A DNA stretch of 42,238 nt from a virus, in IMG/VR virus record IMGVR_UViG_3300030118_004073, positions 1 to 42,238 of that record; one strand, written 5' to 3'. The notes below the pieces were generated by a model. That model did not search any database. It had not been told where the DNA came from and saw nothing but the letters and a program-made list of their open reading frames with translations. Of the stretch, positions 26,278 through 36,587 are shown piece by piece. Made by a program: the position numbers and the translations under genes. Position 1 is the stretch's first letter. Every line of letters begins with the position of its first letter.

Positions 26278-29200
26278 TGATTATTTCTTTTAACTCTTCA
26301 ATTTGTTTTTGTTGTTCTTGTATTGCTTTTGTTAAGACAGCAACCATTTTAACGTAGTCAACACCTTTTGCTTTTTTGTCATCAAAAATTGTTTTAGACT
26401 CAGTAACTAGTTCTGGAATAACTTTTTCTACTTCTTGAGCTATAAAACCTAAACTATTTGTCTTATCTGCGTCAACTTCTTTTTTCCAATCATAACTTAC
26501 TGGCCTTAATTTCATAATAGCGTCAAGACCATAATTTAGATTTTTTATATTTTCCTTTAATCTTTTATCTGACCAACCGGTGTAGTTAAGAACTTGTGTT
26601 CCTAAAGATCTAAATATACCACCATTTGTAAACTCAAACTTTCTATTACCATCGCTAGCACTTGCACTGTTTGCGTGGTCTGTTCTAATAGTTATAGCAT
26701 CTGACTCGGTTTTGTAATCCATATACATACCTGTACCGCCTCTACCAATTCTTAAGTTTGTATTAAAAATATCATCAGAAACAGAAATACCATTTGAATC
26801 AACTGTAATATTATTGTTTGGGAATAGTTTTATAGTGTCAACGTCTAAGCTTAATCCATGACCAAGATTAACACTTAAAACACCGCTAGTTGCAGTTAAA
26901 CCGCCACCAGCAAATAAAGTTGCTACATCGTCAATACTTCCTTTAGACTGGGTACCAGTTGCACCACCGTCTATAAATATTATATTATCTCCAGCTGCTA
27001 TTGTTGCTGCGGTAGCTTCTGTTAAGTCAACATTAAACTGTGTTGATGATAAGTCTAATAAAGTTCCGGCGGTATATGTTGTGTTAGTGTCGGAGTCTGC
27101 TCTCCAACCAGGTACACCAGCACCGTTAGTTTTCCACACTTTGTTGCTAAGTCCACCTGCTGCTACGTAGCCTGCTTGAGTGTCAGTGTTTGCTTGCCAT
27201 GTATTTGTGTCTGTTGCGTTTATTTGTGTACCAAGAATTGCTAAGTTATTATTAGGTGTTGCCCACTTTGCTTCACCAGCACTGTGATCGTATATTAAAA
27301 TTTTATCAGAACCAGGGGCTGTTGGCAGGCCACTACCACCAGAATTATTAGCCACATAATCTACAACTGCAGCTGACGTAGGTATTGTAGTATCATTATC
27401 ATTATTACCAATACCTTCTGATTCAGTTACAATTACAGCGGCAGTCATGTTTCCAATATCAATGTTAGTTATCGAATTACCAGTGCCGTTAGCATCTATA
27501 GTTTTATTTGTAAATGTTTGTGTATTACTAGCGGTTGTAGTACCCGTGTTTGTTGTATAACCTGAGTCGTTTGTCCATTGTGATATGTTACCACTTTTGT
27601 TTGTAAACGTCTGTGAGTTAGATGCTGTAGTTGTACCAGTGTTTGTTGTGTAACCAGCACCATTTGTAATATATTGGTTATCTAATGCACCACCATTACC
27701 AGTATAAGTAGATAAAGCAGTATTTTCTACGCTTCCTAATCCAACATCACCTTTTGTAGTACCCTGTGCTCTAAGTGAAGCAAATGTACCATCGTTGTCA
27801 AAGGTGTCACCAGTCATTGGCGCAGAATTTGTAATAGTAATAGTAGATCCAGATCGTGACGTAGTTATACCTGTTCCTCCATCAAAACTTACTGTTGTGC
27901 CGTTAGTTATACTTCCTGCGCTATTAGCATCTGAATCAAGGTTCCAACTTGACATTGTACCACCACCAGCACTTGACACTTCACTGTCTACATAAGCCTT
28001 AATACTTTGTTGTGTAGCTAAAGCTGTAGCACTATCAGAAGCCATGTTATCCTCGTCTAATATTGTAGTAATTGTTGTACCAGTACCAACTTTTAATCCA
28101 TTTACAACATCAAGACCATTTTCGTCCATAGTCATTTGAACTACATTACTACCACCAACAAGCTTTTGTTGAAACTTCATTTTACCACTAGAGTTACAAA
28201 ATATACTAACTTCATCGTCGTCCGCATTCATAAACCTCATGGTAGGTGATGCACCTGTACCATCGTCTAATAAAAGAGAACCTGTAAAAGTTTTTGTTCC
28301 AGCTATAGTTTGAGAACCTGTTTTTTCAACAATTCCAGCAGCGTCTAAACTAGTAGCTCCAGTACCGCCTCGGTTAACCGCAAGTGTTGATGATAAAGTA
28401 GCGGCTGATCCAGTAGTATTCTGGTTCCAAGTAGGCACAGTGCCAGTTAAATCGCTATAACCAACTTGCACCCATTCAGGTTCTGTAGCAGTGTTTGCCG
28501 CACCTCTTGATCTTAAAAATTTATTACTACTTTGCGCGTTTCCACCTAATTTAGCAAAACCACTTTCTCCGCCGTAAACTATATCACCTAAACTAAGACC
28601 ACTTAAACTAGCTGCAGAGCCTGATGTATTTGAACTTATAGTTGTTGGTAAAAATGAAGCTCCTAAAGTACCATTGTTTATATTACTAGCGTTTCTTTGG
28701 TCTACATTTGCAACATTACCTAAACCAACATCGCTACTAGTTAGTGTTGCCCATTGAGCTGTACCAGCACTACCAGCATACTGAAGAAATTGACCGGTTG
28801 CGCCTGCAGCTGGAATATGTTTGTTACCAGCGTTTGTTGGGTGAACATAAGCATTAGCATTAGTATCAATAGTATCTAGTTTTGTACCATCAGTTTGTAA
28901 ATCTCTACCATCTACTGTACCACTAGTTAATATATTACCAAGAACATTAATTGGATGTGAAATTTTAAATGTATTAGCAGATGTGTCCCATAAAATAGTG
29001 GCATCAGTTGAAGAGTTTACAGCATCTTGTATTGTAATACCAGCGCCATTAGCTGAAGAGGAAGAATCACTAGTGCTATAGTTTAATGTTATATTTTTGT
29101 CTTGTACGTTTAAGTTTGTGGTATCTACTGTTACCGTAGTACCGTTTACGGTTAAATTACCAGCTATTGTTACATCTGTACCAAACGTTGAACTACCACC

Positions 29201-30826
29201 AATTTGCAATATTGATTGAGTATAGTCTGTTTCGTGTGCGTTAAAATTATAATCAACACCTCCATTGTTAGTTCTTGTCAGTTTCATGTCAGAACTACTG
29301 TCATTAAAGAACTGATAAACATCATCGTCTCCATTTATAAATCTTAGAGTAGGCGTGTCACCATTACCATCGTCAAGCGTTAAATTTCCTTGCATTGTTT
29401 TCGCCCCAGTAAACGTTTGAGATGTTGATAAATGAGCTGTGTCAGAATCAAGATAAGCAGACGCAATAACAGCACCATTCCAAGTTGCGGTTGATATTGT
29501 TCCAGATATGTCAGCGTCACCGTTTATGTCTAAAGACGTGGCTTCAACCTCACCATGTGCAAACACGTTACCTACGTGCATTTCTGCTGTAGGATCATTT
29601 GCGGTATCAAAAAGAGTTGTTCCACTAGTTATTGTCGCAGCTGTTAAAGCACCTGAGTCAGGAAAATTTGACGAAAACCTATGTCTAGCTTCAACGTATA
29701 CTCGCGAATAATCAACGCATGTAATCCACACGTACATGTTTCCAGAACCATCATCTATAAGTCTTGCGTGTACTCTATCGTTTGCAGCATCTTGATCGTC
29801 TGCCTCGTACCACCAAGTTCCTCTTGCAGTTCCTGATCTTTGTGCGAAGTTGAAATGTAATGTACAGTTGTTAGTAGTAGTACCGTAATCATATGCAAAA
29901 TGTACTGTTGCTGAAATTGCACCATCAGTACTAGAACTGTCTTCTATCTTACCAATTAAAAAACTACCACCACTACCACCGGTATCTAATTCGTAATTTC
30001 TAAGGTATACACTAGTACCAACCTTTTCATTTATATTGTTTATATTACCTGTAGCAGTTATATTGTTAACAGTTAAATTTCTACTTAAATCTATAAACTG
30101 TGTGTTACCACCATCACCTATATACAAACCGTTATCACTAGGTGTAGCGCTGTCTGATCTAAATCTAAACTCATTTCTATTTGCCCAAGTGTGTGTGTTA
30201 CTTGGAAAACCATAAGCATAAAAACCATTCTCAGCAGCAAGGACAACAGCTTCGTTAGTTGCTCCCCAATTAGTTTTCATAACATCTCCAACATCACCAG
30301 CTGTTATAAGAACAGTATCATCGTGACCAAGTTGTATCGCACCGTTTTCACTAATTCTACTAAGTATTGTTTTTTCTGTACCGTTATGATCAAATTTTAA
30401 CAAAGGAACTTCTGTTGTATATTCATCAGTATCACCAGAAGGTTCGTAGTCAAATAATATATAACCACTACTACCTGTAAACGTAAGTTTATTATTTATT
30501 GTTGTAGAGCCTAAAGTCATTGTACCGCTAATACTTGGGCTTTCTAAAACTAAGTTTGTGTTTGTACCTCCTAGTGTTAAGGTTCTTGTTGAACTAGAGT
30601 CTGCAAATATAGCCATATCTTGCTCAAACCTAATATCTACAGTATTTGTTCCATCACCAATAAACACATCATCACTACCATTACCTAAAAGTATATCACC
30701 AACAGCGTTGCTTATAACTAAATCATCACCTGTTTGTGATATTTTACCAGCATTAGCACCTGCAGTTGTTTTAAACTGTATATCGTTTGCCGTCTCTAAA
30801 TTTATATTACTTAAAAATTTCGCCAT
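26264..30826 (-). CDS. Long tail fibre with C-terminal S74 self-cleaving chaperone (1520 aa)
   Basis: A long Thr/Ser/Asn/Gly-rich, strand-rich shaft with repeated modules (for example TTASNSQTFTNK and TTASNTQTFTNK near residues 1080-1120) typical of trimeric fibres. The last 105 residues form an intramolecular chaperone of the endosialidase/S74 type: GWSDKRLKENI near residue 1418 carries the catalytic Ser and the Lys that cut the domain off after trimer folding, followed by LRPVSYDWK, LGFIAQEVEKVIPELV and a closing coiled coil (IQEQQKQIEELKEII). The N-terminal MAKFLSNINL resembles the start of the 677-aa fibre (MPKFLNHLNL), suggesting both attach to the same tail site. It recognises the host surface; the receptor cannot be read from sequence. 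Confidence 0.85.
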   Translation of the reverse strand: MAKFLSNINLETANDIQFKTTAGANAGKISQTGDDLVISNAVGDILLGNGSDDVFIGDGTNTVDIRFEQDMAIFADSSSTRTLTLGGTNTNLVLESPSISGTMTLGSTTINNKLTFTGSSGYILFDYEPSGDTDEYTTEVPLLKFDHNGTEKTILSRISENGAIQLGHDDTVLITAGDVGDVMKTNWGATNEAVVLAAENGFYAYGFPSNTHTWANRNEFRFRSDSATPSDNGLYIGDGGNTQFIDLSRNLTVNNITATGNINNINEKVGTSVYLRNYELDTGGSGGSFLIGKIEDSSSTDGAISATVHFAYDYGTTTNNCTLHFNFAQRSGTARGTWWYEADDQDAANDRVHARLIDDGSGNMYVWITCVDYSRVYVEARHRFSSNFPDSGALTAATITSGTTLFDTANDPTAEMHVGNVFAHGEVEATSLDINGDADISGTISTATWNGAVIASAYLDSDTAHLSTSQTFTGAKTMQGNLTLDDGNGDTPTLRFINGDDDVYQFFNDSSSDMKLTRTNNGGVDYNFNAHETDYTQSILQIGGSSTFGTDVTIAGNLTVNGTTVTVDTTNLNVQDKNITLNYSTSDSSSSANGAGITIQDAVNSSTDATILWDTSANTFKISHPINVLGNILTSGTVDGRDLQTDGTKLDTIDTNANAYVHPTNAGNKHIPAAGATGQFLQYAGSAGTAQWATLTSSDVGLGNVANVDQRNASNINNGTLGASFLPTTISSNTSGSAASLSGLSLGDIVYGGESGFAKLGGNAQSSNKFLRSRGAANTATEPEWVQVGYSDLTGTVPTWNQNTTGSAATLSSTLAVNRGGTGATSLDAAGIVEKTGSQTIAGTKTFTGSLLLDDGTGASPTMRFMNADDDEVSIFCNSSGKMKFQQKLVGGSNVVQMTMDENGLDVVNGLKVGTGTTITTILDEDNMASDSATALATQQSIKAYVDSEVSSAGGGTMSSWNLDSDANSAGSITNGTTVSFDGGTGITTSRSGSTITITNSAPMTGDTFDNDGTFASLRAQGTTKGDVGLGSVENTALSTYTGNGGALDNQYITNGAGYTTNTGTTTASNSQTFTNKSGNISQWTNDSGYTTNTGTTTASNTQTFTNKTIDANGTGNSITNIDIGNMTAAVIVTESEGIGNNDNDTTIPTSAAVVDYVANNSGGSGLPTAPGSDKILIYDHSAGEAKWATPNNNLAILGTQINATDTNTWQANTDTQAGYVAAGGLSNKVWKTNGAGVPGWRADSDTNTTYTAGTLLDLSSTQFNVDLTEATAATIAAGDNIIFIDGGATGTQSKGSIDDVATLFAGGGLTATSGVLSVNLGHGLSLDVDTIKLFPNNNITVDSNGISVSDDIFNTNLRIGRGGTGMYMDYKTESDAITIRTDHANSASASDGNRKFEFTNGGIFRSLGTQVLNYTGWSDKRLKENIKNLNYGLDAIMKLRPVSYDWKKEVDADKTNSLGFIAQEVEKVIPELVTESKTIFDDKKAKGVDYVKMVAVLTKAIQEQQKQIEELKEIINGNS

Positions 30827-30835
30827 ATTTATATT

Positions 30836-33634
30836 TTATAATCTTCCTGATATTCTTTTTTTACCTAAATTAAAGTTTGCTGATGGTCTTACTGTTACTT
30901 TTGCAAAGCCTTTTGGCCATAAATGCGGACCACCTGATGGCGCTTTAGACATGGCCACATGTATATCTTCAGCTTCCCAACCCTCATGAATTAAATCGTG
31001 ATCTTGAAGATAATAACCAAACTTTAAATTATAACTTCTATACTGCGGTTGTACTGTTATTATTTTTGTTTCAAAAGCACCTATAGCATTTGTAGTATGT
31101 TGTTCGTATTCTATAAAACCATTACGTAATTTTCCTTGTGCTTGCGTGCTGTTTAATAAATCTGCTGTTTCATTTGAATCATTTAAATCTAGCTCATCAT
31201 TATAAAACCGATGAAGATTTGAGTTTATATCATATGTATTAGCACCAAAAGTTTGATTATGAGCATAAGCAGCTATTATATAAGGAGGTGACGATGAATC
31301 AATACCTCTACCTGTTCCGTCCCACTCTGTTTCATTTATTCTAATAGTAGATTTTATTTTAACAGTACAGTTTGCGGGTACTTGAAGTAAGCCTGTTGCT
31401 ATTGGATTACCACTCCAAGAAGAAGAATACAAATCTCTAGCTCTTCCTTTTAAACCATGAAACCTTGTTATATTATAGTATATTTTTATTTTTTCTTGTT
31501 CTTTAAAATTATGCTCGTCAAAACAAACATAACCTTTCCAACCAGTTCCACTGCTTCGGTATAAAGCATTATGTGAACTTGCATGGTTTTGTAAAGTGTT
31601 AGGGTATCTTACACCAACACCAGTACCATATATACTAGACGTAGCATCCCAGTCGTTAGGGTATATTTTAGAATCACACACATATATATTACTATTGCTA
31701 TCAGCTATATATGTTGCTTGACCATATCTATTAGCAAAAAACCTTCTATAGTTAGGATATATTGAACTACCGCCAAAGTAAAAAGCATAACTACGCTGGT
31801 TTTCGCTTCTTAAATGCATGACGTGAGTAGCGTCTTGTTGTCTACCAAGGTTATATAATAAATATCCATAATCTTCACAACCATAACCTTGTATATAAGA
31901 AATTTCATTAGAATATTGATAAGCACCACCAATTTCAAAACTAGCGTAACTAGAGTGAGCTGAAATATGCCCATGTGTTTTTATGTAGTATTGCGAGCTC
32001 CAGTGCCACATACCTCTACCACTACCAACTATAATATGGTTTCTGTTAGTCATACCATAAGGGTGTCTTACGCATATGCTATTATAATCATCACCGTCTC
32101 TGTTATCATTGGCATTTAAATTGTAAGCAGTGTAACTACAACCATCTAAATAGTTTTCACCTGTTTGACTAACACCATTGTGATTGTGTATTGTATTGCT
32201 GCTTGCAGAACTTCCTGTTATACCTTTATCATAATAACCATTATAACCAGCTACGGTTACACCTGCTCTAAAATTTGTACTGTCATTAGTATTATAGCCT
32301 AAACCTACAAACTCTACGTATTTTATTTTAACTCTTCTTGTTGGTGCGTTATGCCAACTATTGCTAGTCCAGTATTTAACGTTAAAAAACACTCTTGCTG
32401 TATCTTGATCGCCATCAGCTACATCATTACCACTTGAATCACAAGCTTTAATAAGCACGTCTCTCGTCATTCTTACAACAGGTCCACCTACTTCACCGTT
32501 AAAAAGTATATCTCTATCAACTGTTATTGTTTTAGCACTGGCATCAATAGCTGTTATATTATATATAGCTTTAAGCCTCCATACACCTTCGTTACCACCT
32601 AAGCTTGTAGCTCCAAATCCGCTAGTACTATAATAATAACTAACAAGGTTTCCAGCTCCTGGGTTTGCAAAACTTATGTGTATGTAAACCGTGTCTCCAA
32701 CAGAAAAATCAGTTACATCGTTAAGTGTAATAGTTCTAACGCTAGTACCACCTGTATAAGCAGTTGCTATTGCACTTGCTAGTCTTCTACAAAACTGACC
32801 GTTTTCATGGTATTTTTCTGTACCGGTTTGATACACTGTTGTGCCAACTAAAGAAGGATTATTATCTACCGTACTGCCAAAAGTTATAACATTTTCACTT
32901 ATACCTGTAACAGCTAGCACGTTTCTATTATCACCAGTACCAAATATTAATTTATAACCAACTCTAAAAACACTAGCATCGTTAACTGTTATTGTACTAC
33001 CGCTTACTGATTGTATCGTTGCTTCAGGACCAACGTAATGCCTAACGTAAATTCTATTGTTTGAAGTGTCTACATCATGAATAAAAAAGCACTCATCATT
33101 AACCACCGTATAATCACACTCTCTTGTATAAAGCGATATTCTGTCGTTGATAGCAAAGTTTGCCGCTGATGTTACTGTAATATAATCAGCGTTAGGAGCT
33201 TGATTACCATTAACAGTTGTTACTAATGTTGGCTCACCACCATCTATTTGTACACCACACCATTTTCTAGCATCAACTTGTATACCGTGTTGAGCAGCAT
33301 TGTCACCAGATATTTTAACTTCAGTGCCACCAACCATGCTAAGCAAAGAACCTGACGTGCTACTACCTTCAACAAACTCACCAGCAGTGTTGTTGCTATT
33401 ACTAGTGTTTTTTACAGTCATACGACCGTGTAAGTGCATTTTACCACCATTAGCAAAATGTAAATTACCATCAATAGTAACATCACCAGTTCTTGTAGAC
33501 TGTATATTTGTGCTTAATGTAACTTTATGGCCGTGTGCAATAACTACTAAATCGTCAGCAGCAGGTACTGACCCACCAACCCAAGTGCTAGTGTCATGCC
33601 AATTACCTGTTTGTGTACTAGTTATCGTCGCCAT
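30836..33634 (-). CDS. Beta-helix tail fibre/spike protein with G8-like N-terminus (932 aa)
   Basis: The N-terminus (residues 5-45) reads TGNWHDTSTWVGGSVPAADD followed by a hydrophobic strand and GHKVTLS, the typical opening of G8-like/right-handed beta-helix surface proteins. Residues about 45-110 continue as beta-helix-like turns rich in Gly and Asn. Between about 135 and 340 three short modules with a (V/I)GD-type turn (AINDRISLY, RVGYKLIFG, SVGDTVYIH) look like repeats of a small beta domain. The middle (about 480-700) is Tyr/Asn/His-rich with possible beta-helix coils, and a lectin-like C-terminus follows. Such proteins act as receptor-binding spikes and sometimes as polysaccharide-degrading enzymes; I cannot identify catalytic residues. 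Its start overlaps the preceding 63-aa gene by 17 bases. Confidence 0.68.
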   Translation of the reverse strand: MATITSTQTGNWHDTSTWVGGSVPAADDLVVIAHGHKVTLSTNIQSTRTGDVTIDGNLHFANGGKMHLHGRMTVKNTSNSNNTAGEFVEGSSTSGSLLSMVGGTEVKISGDNAAQHGIQVDARKWCGVQIDGGEPTLVTTVNGNQAPNADYITVTSAANFAINDRISLYTRECDYTVVNDECFFIHDVDTSNNRIYVRHYVGPEATIQSVSGSTITVNDASVFRVGYKLIFGTGDNRNVLAVTGISENVITFGSTVDNNPSLVGTTVYQTGTEKYHENGQFCRRLASAIATAYTGGTSVRTITLNDVTDFSVGDTVYIHISFANPGAGNLVSYYYSTSGFGATSLGGNEGVWRLKAIYNITAIDASAKTITVDRDILFNGEVGGPVVRMTRDVLIKACDSSGNDVADGDQDTARVFFNVKYWTSNSWHNAPTRRVKIKYVEFVGLGYNTNDSTNFRAGVTVAGYNGYYDKGITGSSASSNTIHNHNGVSQTGENYLDGCSYTAYNLNANDNRDGDDYNSICVRHPYGMTNRNHIIVGSGRGMWHWSSQYYIKTHGHISAHSSYASFEIGGAYQYSNEISYIQGYGCEDYGYLLYNLGRQQDATHVMHLRSENQRSYAFYFGGSSIYPNYRRFFANRYGQATYIADSNSNIYVCDSKIYPNDWDATSSIYGTGVGVRYPNTLQNHASSHNALYRSSGTGWKGYVCFDEHNFKEQEKIKIYYNITRFHGLKGRARDLYSSSWSGNPIATGLLQVPANCTVKIKSTIRINETEWDGTGRGIDSSSPPYIIAAYAHNQTFGANTYDINSNLHRFYNDELDLNDSNETADLLNSTQAQGKLRNGFIEYEQHTTNAIGAFETKIITVQPQYRSYNLKFGYYLQDHDLIHEGWEAEDIHVAMSKAPSGGPHLWPKGFAKVTVRPSANFNLGKKRISGRL

Positions 33635-33809
33635 CTATTGTTGTTTCGTTAAATTGTTCTTGGTATTGAGAAACATCTAATGCTATTTCAAAAGACAGAG
33701 TGTCACTGTCATCAACAACGGTGTTGTTATTAATAACAGCAACTATCTCTTCATCTTTTGTTAAATTTAGTGCATTAGTTGTTTTATCGTACTCGATTTT
33801 TATTATCAT
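33618..33809 (-). CDS. Small acidic protein between fibre genes (63 aa)
   Basis: Not recognised. A short beta-strand start (MIIKIEYDKTTNALNLTKDE) is followed by an Asp/Glu/Asn-rich chain with no membrane segment. It lies 23 bases after the 677-aa fibre gene and overlaps the start of the 932-aa spike gene by 17 bases, so it is probably co-translated. It may be a fibre-assembly chaperone or connector; that is suggested only by context. Confidence 0.5.
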   Translation of the reverse strand: MIIKIEYDKTTNALNLTKDEEIVAVINNNTVVDDSDTLSFEIALDVSQYQEQFNETTIDGDDN

Positions 33810-33832
33810 TTAATTTTATTTTGCTATACACA

Positions 33833-35866
33833 CTATGCCATTCTTGTAATCATTGCTCTATAAGCTCCGTTAGCAACGTCTGATCCAAATGTCACTACAA
33901 TAGTTGTGTCAGAAGGTCTTGTTACGTCTACGTAAACAGTGTCATAGTTACCACTGTCTTGAACAACTTCAACCTTGTAGAATCTACTAGCACCCATACC
34001 GTGAGCAATTGTCCATACCGCAGAGTCTGTAGAGTTACTACCGTTTTCGTTTGTAACACCACCAGCGCCGTGTGTTAATTCAACAACTTTAACAGCACCA
34101 ACTGCACCAGCTGTAATACCAGCAGCAGTACCAGTTATATTTGCCGAAGCTGTGATGTAATTAGCACCATTTGTTAATTGGTTGTTATTACTAATAACAG
34201 TTCTACTGTTTGTAATTGTTACTGTACCGTCTGCTGTAGTTTCACAACTAATACCTGATCCAGCAGCAAAGAATAAATCATCATTTTCTGTTATAGTAGT
34301 TGGGGTAGTATCAGTAGTTGCAGATACAGTGAAACCAGAACCCATTGTGTTTGTATTAGTTACAGTCTCTGTTGCAGATACTATACCAGTTACGTGACCA
34401 TTACTATCTAAAGTTATATCTTGTATATATGTTCTACCACTGTTATCTACGCTACTTGCTGCAGAAATATTAGGGTGAGCGGTTAAATAACTGTAACTTT
34501 CTATTTTTTCTTTAATAGCACCAGCAGACATTAAGTGATCATCAACATCGTTAAACTCATTGCCTATGTCAATATCGCTAACAGTATGACCACCTATTAC
34601 AAAGTCAGTTGTAGTTAATTTTCCAGTTTCAAGCTCTCCAGCATTGTCCCAAGTAACTGTACCACCTGGAACATCGTCTCCGTAACCAAGTTTAAACTTA
34701 GTTGCAGAAGCATCCCAGTGCATACCAGCATATTTAGTACCAGAGTCTACAAACTTACCATACCAACCAAAATCAGTTGAATTAGCGGAGTTATTTGTAG
34801 CAAGCTCAAGCATATTATCCCCAGTTTTAACTGTGTTTGATAATGTTGTTGTTTGAGTACCTGTTACTGTTAAGTTACCAGCAATTGTAATTGTATCGTT
34901 ATTATCACCAATAGTAAGTGCACCACCTTGTGAAGTGTTAAGTAAAGCGTTTGCAGCAGCAGCGGCCGTTGATTGACCGGTACCACCTTCAGATATTGGT
35001 AAGTCACCAGTTACATCAGCTGTAAGATCAATAGCTCCTAATGTAATAGCTTGTGATGATATAGATAAGTAATCGTGAGAACTAGTTACAAGTGTTACAT
35101 TAGTAGAGTTGTCTGTACCTGCTTGATCTACGTCTAATGCTGTTCTAGCACCAGAAGCAGTAGTAGCGCCAGTACCACCAAGACTGACAGGGACTGTACC
35201 TGCGGTTATTGCTTGTCCTGATATACTTAAATAGTTGTTAGCTACTGTAGCTAGTGTTACGTCTGTTGAATTATCAGTACCTGCAACATCTACATTAAGC
35301 GAGGTTCTAACAGTAGCACCGCTTTCGTATGCAAAAGCACCAGATCCTGTAGCTACTATAAATTGACCATCTGAAGCAGGAGCTCCTAATGTGTCTAGGT
35401 CTTCAAGTACACCATCTACAGCTAAGTCTAGTTCATTATTAGCGTCGTCATAAGTTGCTGTAATACCAGTGTGGTTACTATGAACAAGTACACCACCACC
35501 AATTATGTCTTGCACTTGTTCAGTGGTTAAAGCAGAACTATCAGTCCAAGGTACGTTAACAACCATCTTGTCGTTTTCAGTTAGCTGAACTCCATACCAT
35601 CTATTAGCTGTAGCTGTAATCGCGTTAACACCAGATTCGGTTACATCAGTGTCATTAAATAATTTTACTACACCAGCGGCAGATGTTGTTGCTGTATCGT
35701 TATCTCCAAGAGTTATAAAGTTACTACCATCATGGTATCTTACCGTGTTGGTGGTGTCGTGGTAATGTATTACACCCTCTTCCGCTAATGGAGAGTCTGT
35801 GATCTCAAGCTTTGCATTTTTAAGCTGATTACCATTGAGATTTAAATGATTTAAAAATTTAGGCAT
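33833..35866 (-). CDS. Tail fibre protein (677 aa)
   Basis: A Thr/Ser/Asn/Gly-rich fibre with short repeats such as LGGTGATTASGARTALDVDQ and ISEGGTGQSTAAAANALL-type segments (residues about 200-320), found widely in phage fibres. The N-terminus (MPKFLNHLNLNGNQLKNAKL) matches that of the 1520-aa fibre and probably binds the tail. The stretch around residues 325-415 (GNLTVTGTQTTTL onward, then DSGTKYAGMHWDASATKFKL) is homologous in layout to a segment of the 1520-aa fibre. The C-terminal 55 residues (VWTIAHGMGASRFYKVEVVQ onward) resemble the end of the 233-aa protein upstream. No S74 domain is present. It is expected to bind the host surface. Confidence 0.78.
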   Translation of the reverse strand: MPKFLNHLNLNGNQLKNAKLEITDSPLAEEGVIHYHDTTNTVRYHDGSNFITLGDNDTATTSAAGVVKLFNDTDVTESGVNAITATANRWYGVQLTENDKMVVNVPWTDSSALTTEQVQDIIGGGVLVHSNHTGITATYDDANNELDLAVDGVLEDLDTLGAPASDGQFIVATGSGAFAYESGATVRTSLNVDVAGTDNSTDVTLATVANNYLSISGQAITAGTVPVSLGGTGATTASGARTALDVDQAGTDNSTNVTLVTSSHDYLSISSQAITLGAIDLTADVTGDLPISEGGTGQSTAAAAANALLNTSQGGALTIGDNNDTITIAGNLTVTGTQTTTLSNTVKTGDNMLELATNNSANSTDFGWYGKFVDSGTKYAGMHWDASATKFKLGYGDDVPGGTVTWDNAGELETGKLTTTDFVIGGHTVSDIDIGNEFNDVDDHLMSAGAIKEKIESYSYLTAHPNISAASSVDNSGRTYIQDITLDSNGHVTGIVSATETVTNTNTMGSGFTVSATTDTTPTTITENDDLFFAAGSGISCETTADGTVTITNSRTVISNNNQLTNGANYITASANITGTAAGITAGAVGAVKVVELTHGAGGVTNENGSNSTDSAVWTIAHGMGASRFYKVEVVQDSGNYDTVYVDVTRPSDTTIVVTFGSDVANGAYRAMITRMA

Positions 35867-35885
35867 TGTTTTTTATTTTTGTTAG

Positions 35886-36587
35886 TTAGTTTAAATATGC
35901 AAATCCTGAAACTGCTCCAGAAAATGATATTGTTAAATTGTTTTTATCTGTATGTGAAATATCAGCTTGTACCTGTTCACCAGCAGCAGTAGTTATCATT
36001 ACTGAAGGAAACTTGTTAAGGTTATGTGCGATCGTCCACGTCGCGGCGCCAGTATTTTGTAAAAAAGTAAAATCCTTATCTTGAGCGCCAGCGAAAAGGA
36101 CTACCATATAATTAAACTCATTAATAAGATTTCCATTGCCACTTTTGTATATAAGTGTTAAATCAAAAAAATCTGTTTCTGAGCTATCTTGTACAACAGC
36201 TGTGCATGTATAAACACCATAATTATTAGTGTTTTTAATATCAGCTATTAAAATTTCTTTATCTACAAACTCTGTGTAAAAGTTTTGTAGTGTGTTATTA
36301 CCACCATGTTTAAACTTGCTTAACTTTATAGTAGTTACAGATGAGAAAGGAAAGTTAGTGTTAGGTGTATTTATTGTTATACTACCAGAAGGTCTAGAAC
36401 CACTGTAAGCATTGTTAAAATATCTATATGGTATTTGACCACTTATACCTATAGCGCCAGTAAAGGAATAATGCGTAGCAATATCACCTAGTGTAAAATT
36501 CTTTACTTCTCCAGTTGGTGAACTACCAAGCATTTTATCTGTATTCTCTGGAGTAGAGTCTACAGCATAAGTTCCTATTCTAGCCAT
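35886..36587 (-). CDS. Short fibre-like protein (233 aa)
   Basis: The N-terminal 60 residues are mixed (ARIGTYAVDSTPENTDKMLG, with NFTLGDIATH), resembling the opening of many short phage fibre proteins that list virtual coordinates of a trimeric stalk. The middle is strand-rich. The C-terminal 50 residues (WTIAHNLNKFPSVMITTAAG onward) form a small beta domain that also ends the 677-aa fibre, with the shared W-T-I-A-H motif. It lies 1 base below the holin-like gene and 19 bases above the 677-aa gene. Probably a minor fibre or fibre tip; an assembly role is possible. Confidence 0.62.
   Translation of the reverse strand: MARIGTYAVDSTPENTDKMLGSSPTGEVKNFTLGDIATHYSFTGAIGISGQIPYRYFNNAYSGSRPSGSITINTPNTNFPFSSVTTIKLSKFKHGGNNTLQNFYTEFVDKEILIADIKNTNNYGVYTCTAVVQDSSETDFFDLTLIYKSGNGNLINEFNYMVVLFAGAQDKDFTFLQNTGAATWTIAHNLNKFPSVMITTAAGEQVQADISHTDKNNLTISFSGAVSGFAYLN

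Noticed and set aside
27480-27660. Short repeats suggesting a CRISPR or tandem-repeat array
   Set aside because: They are in frame in the 1520-aa fibre and encode repeated shaft residues (TTASN..QTFTNK); spacing and divergence do not fit a CRISPR array.
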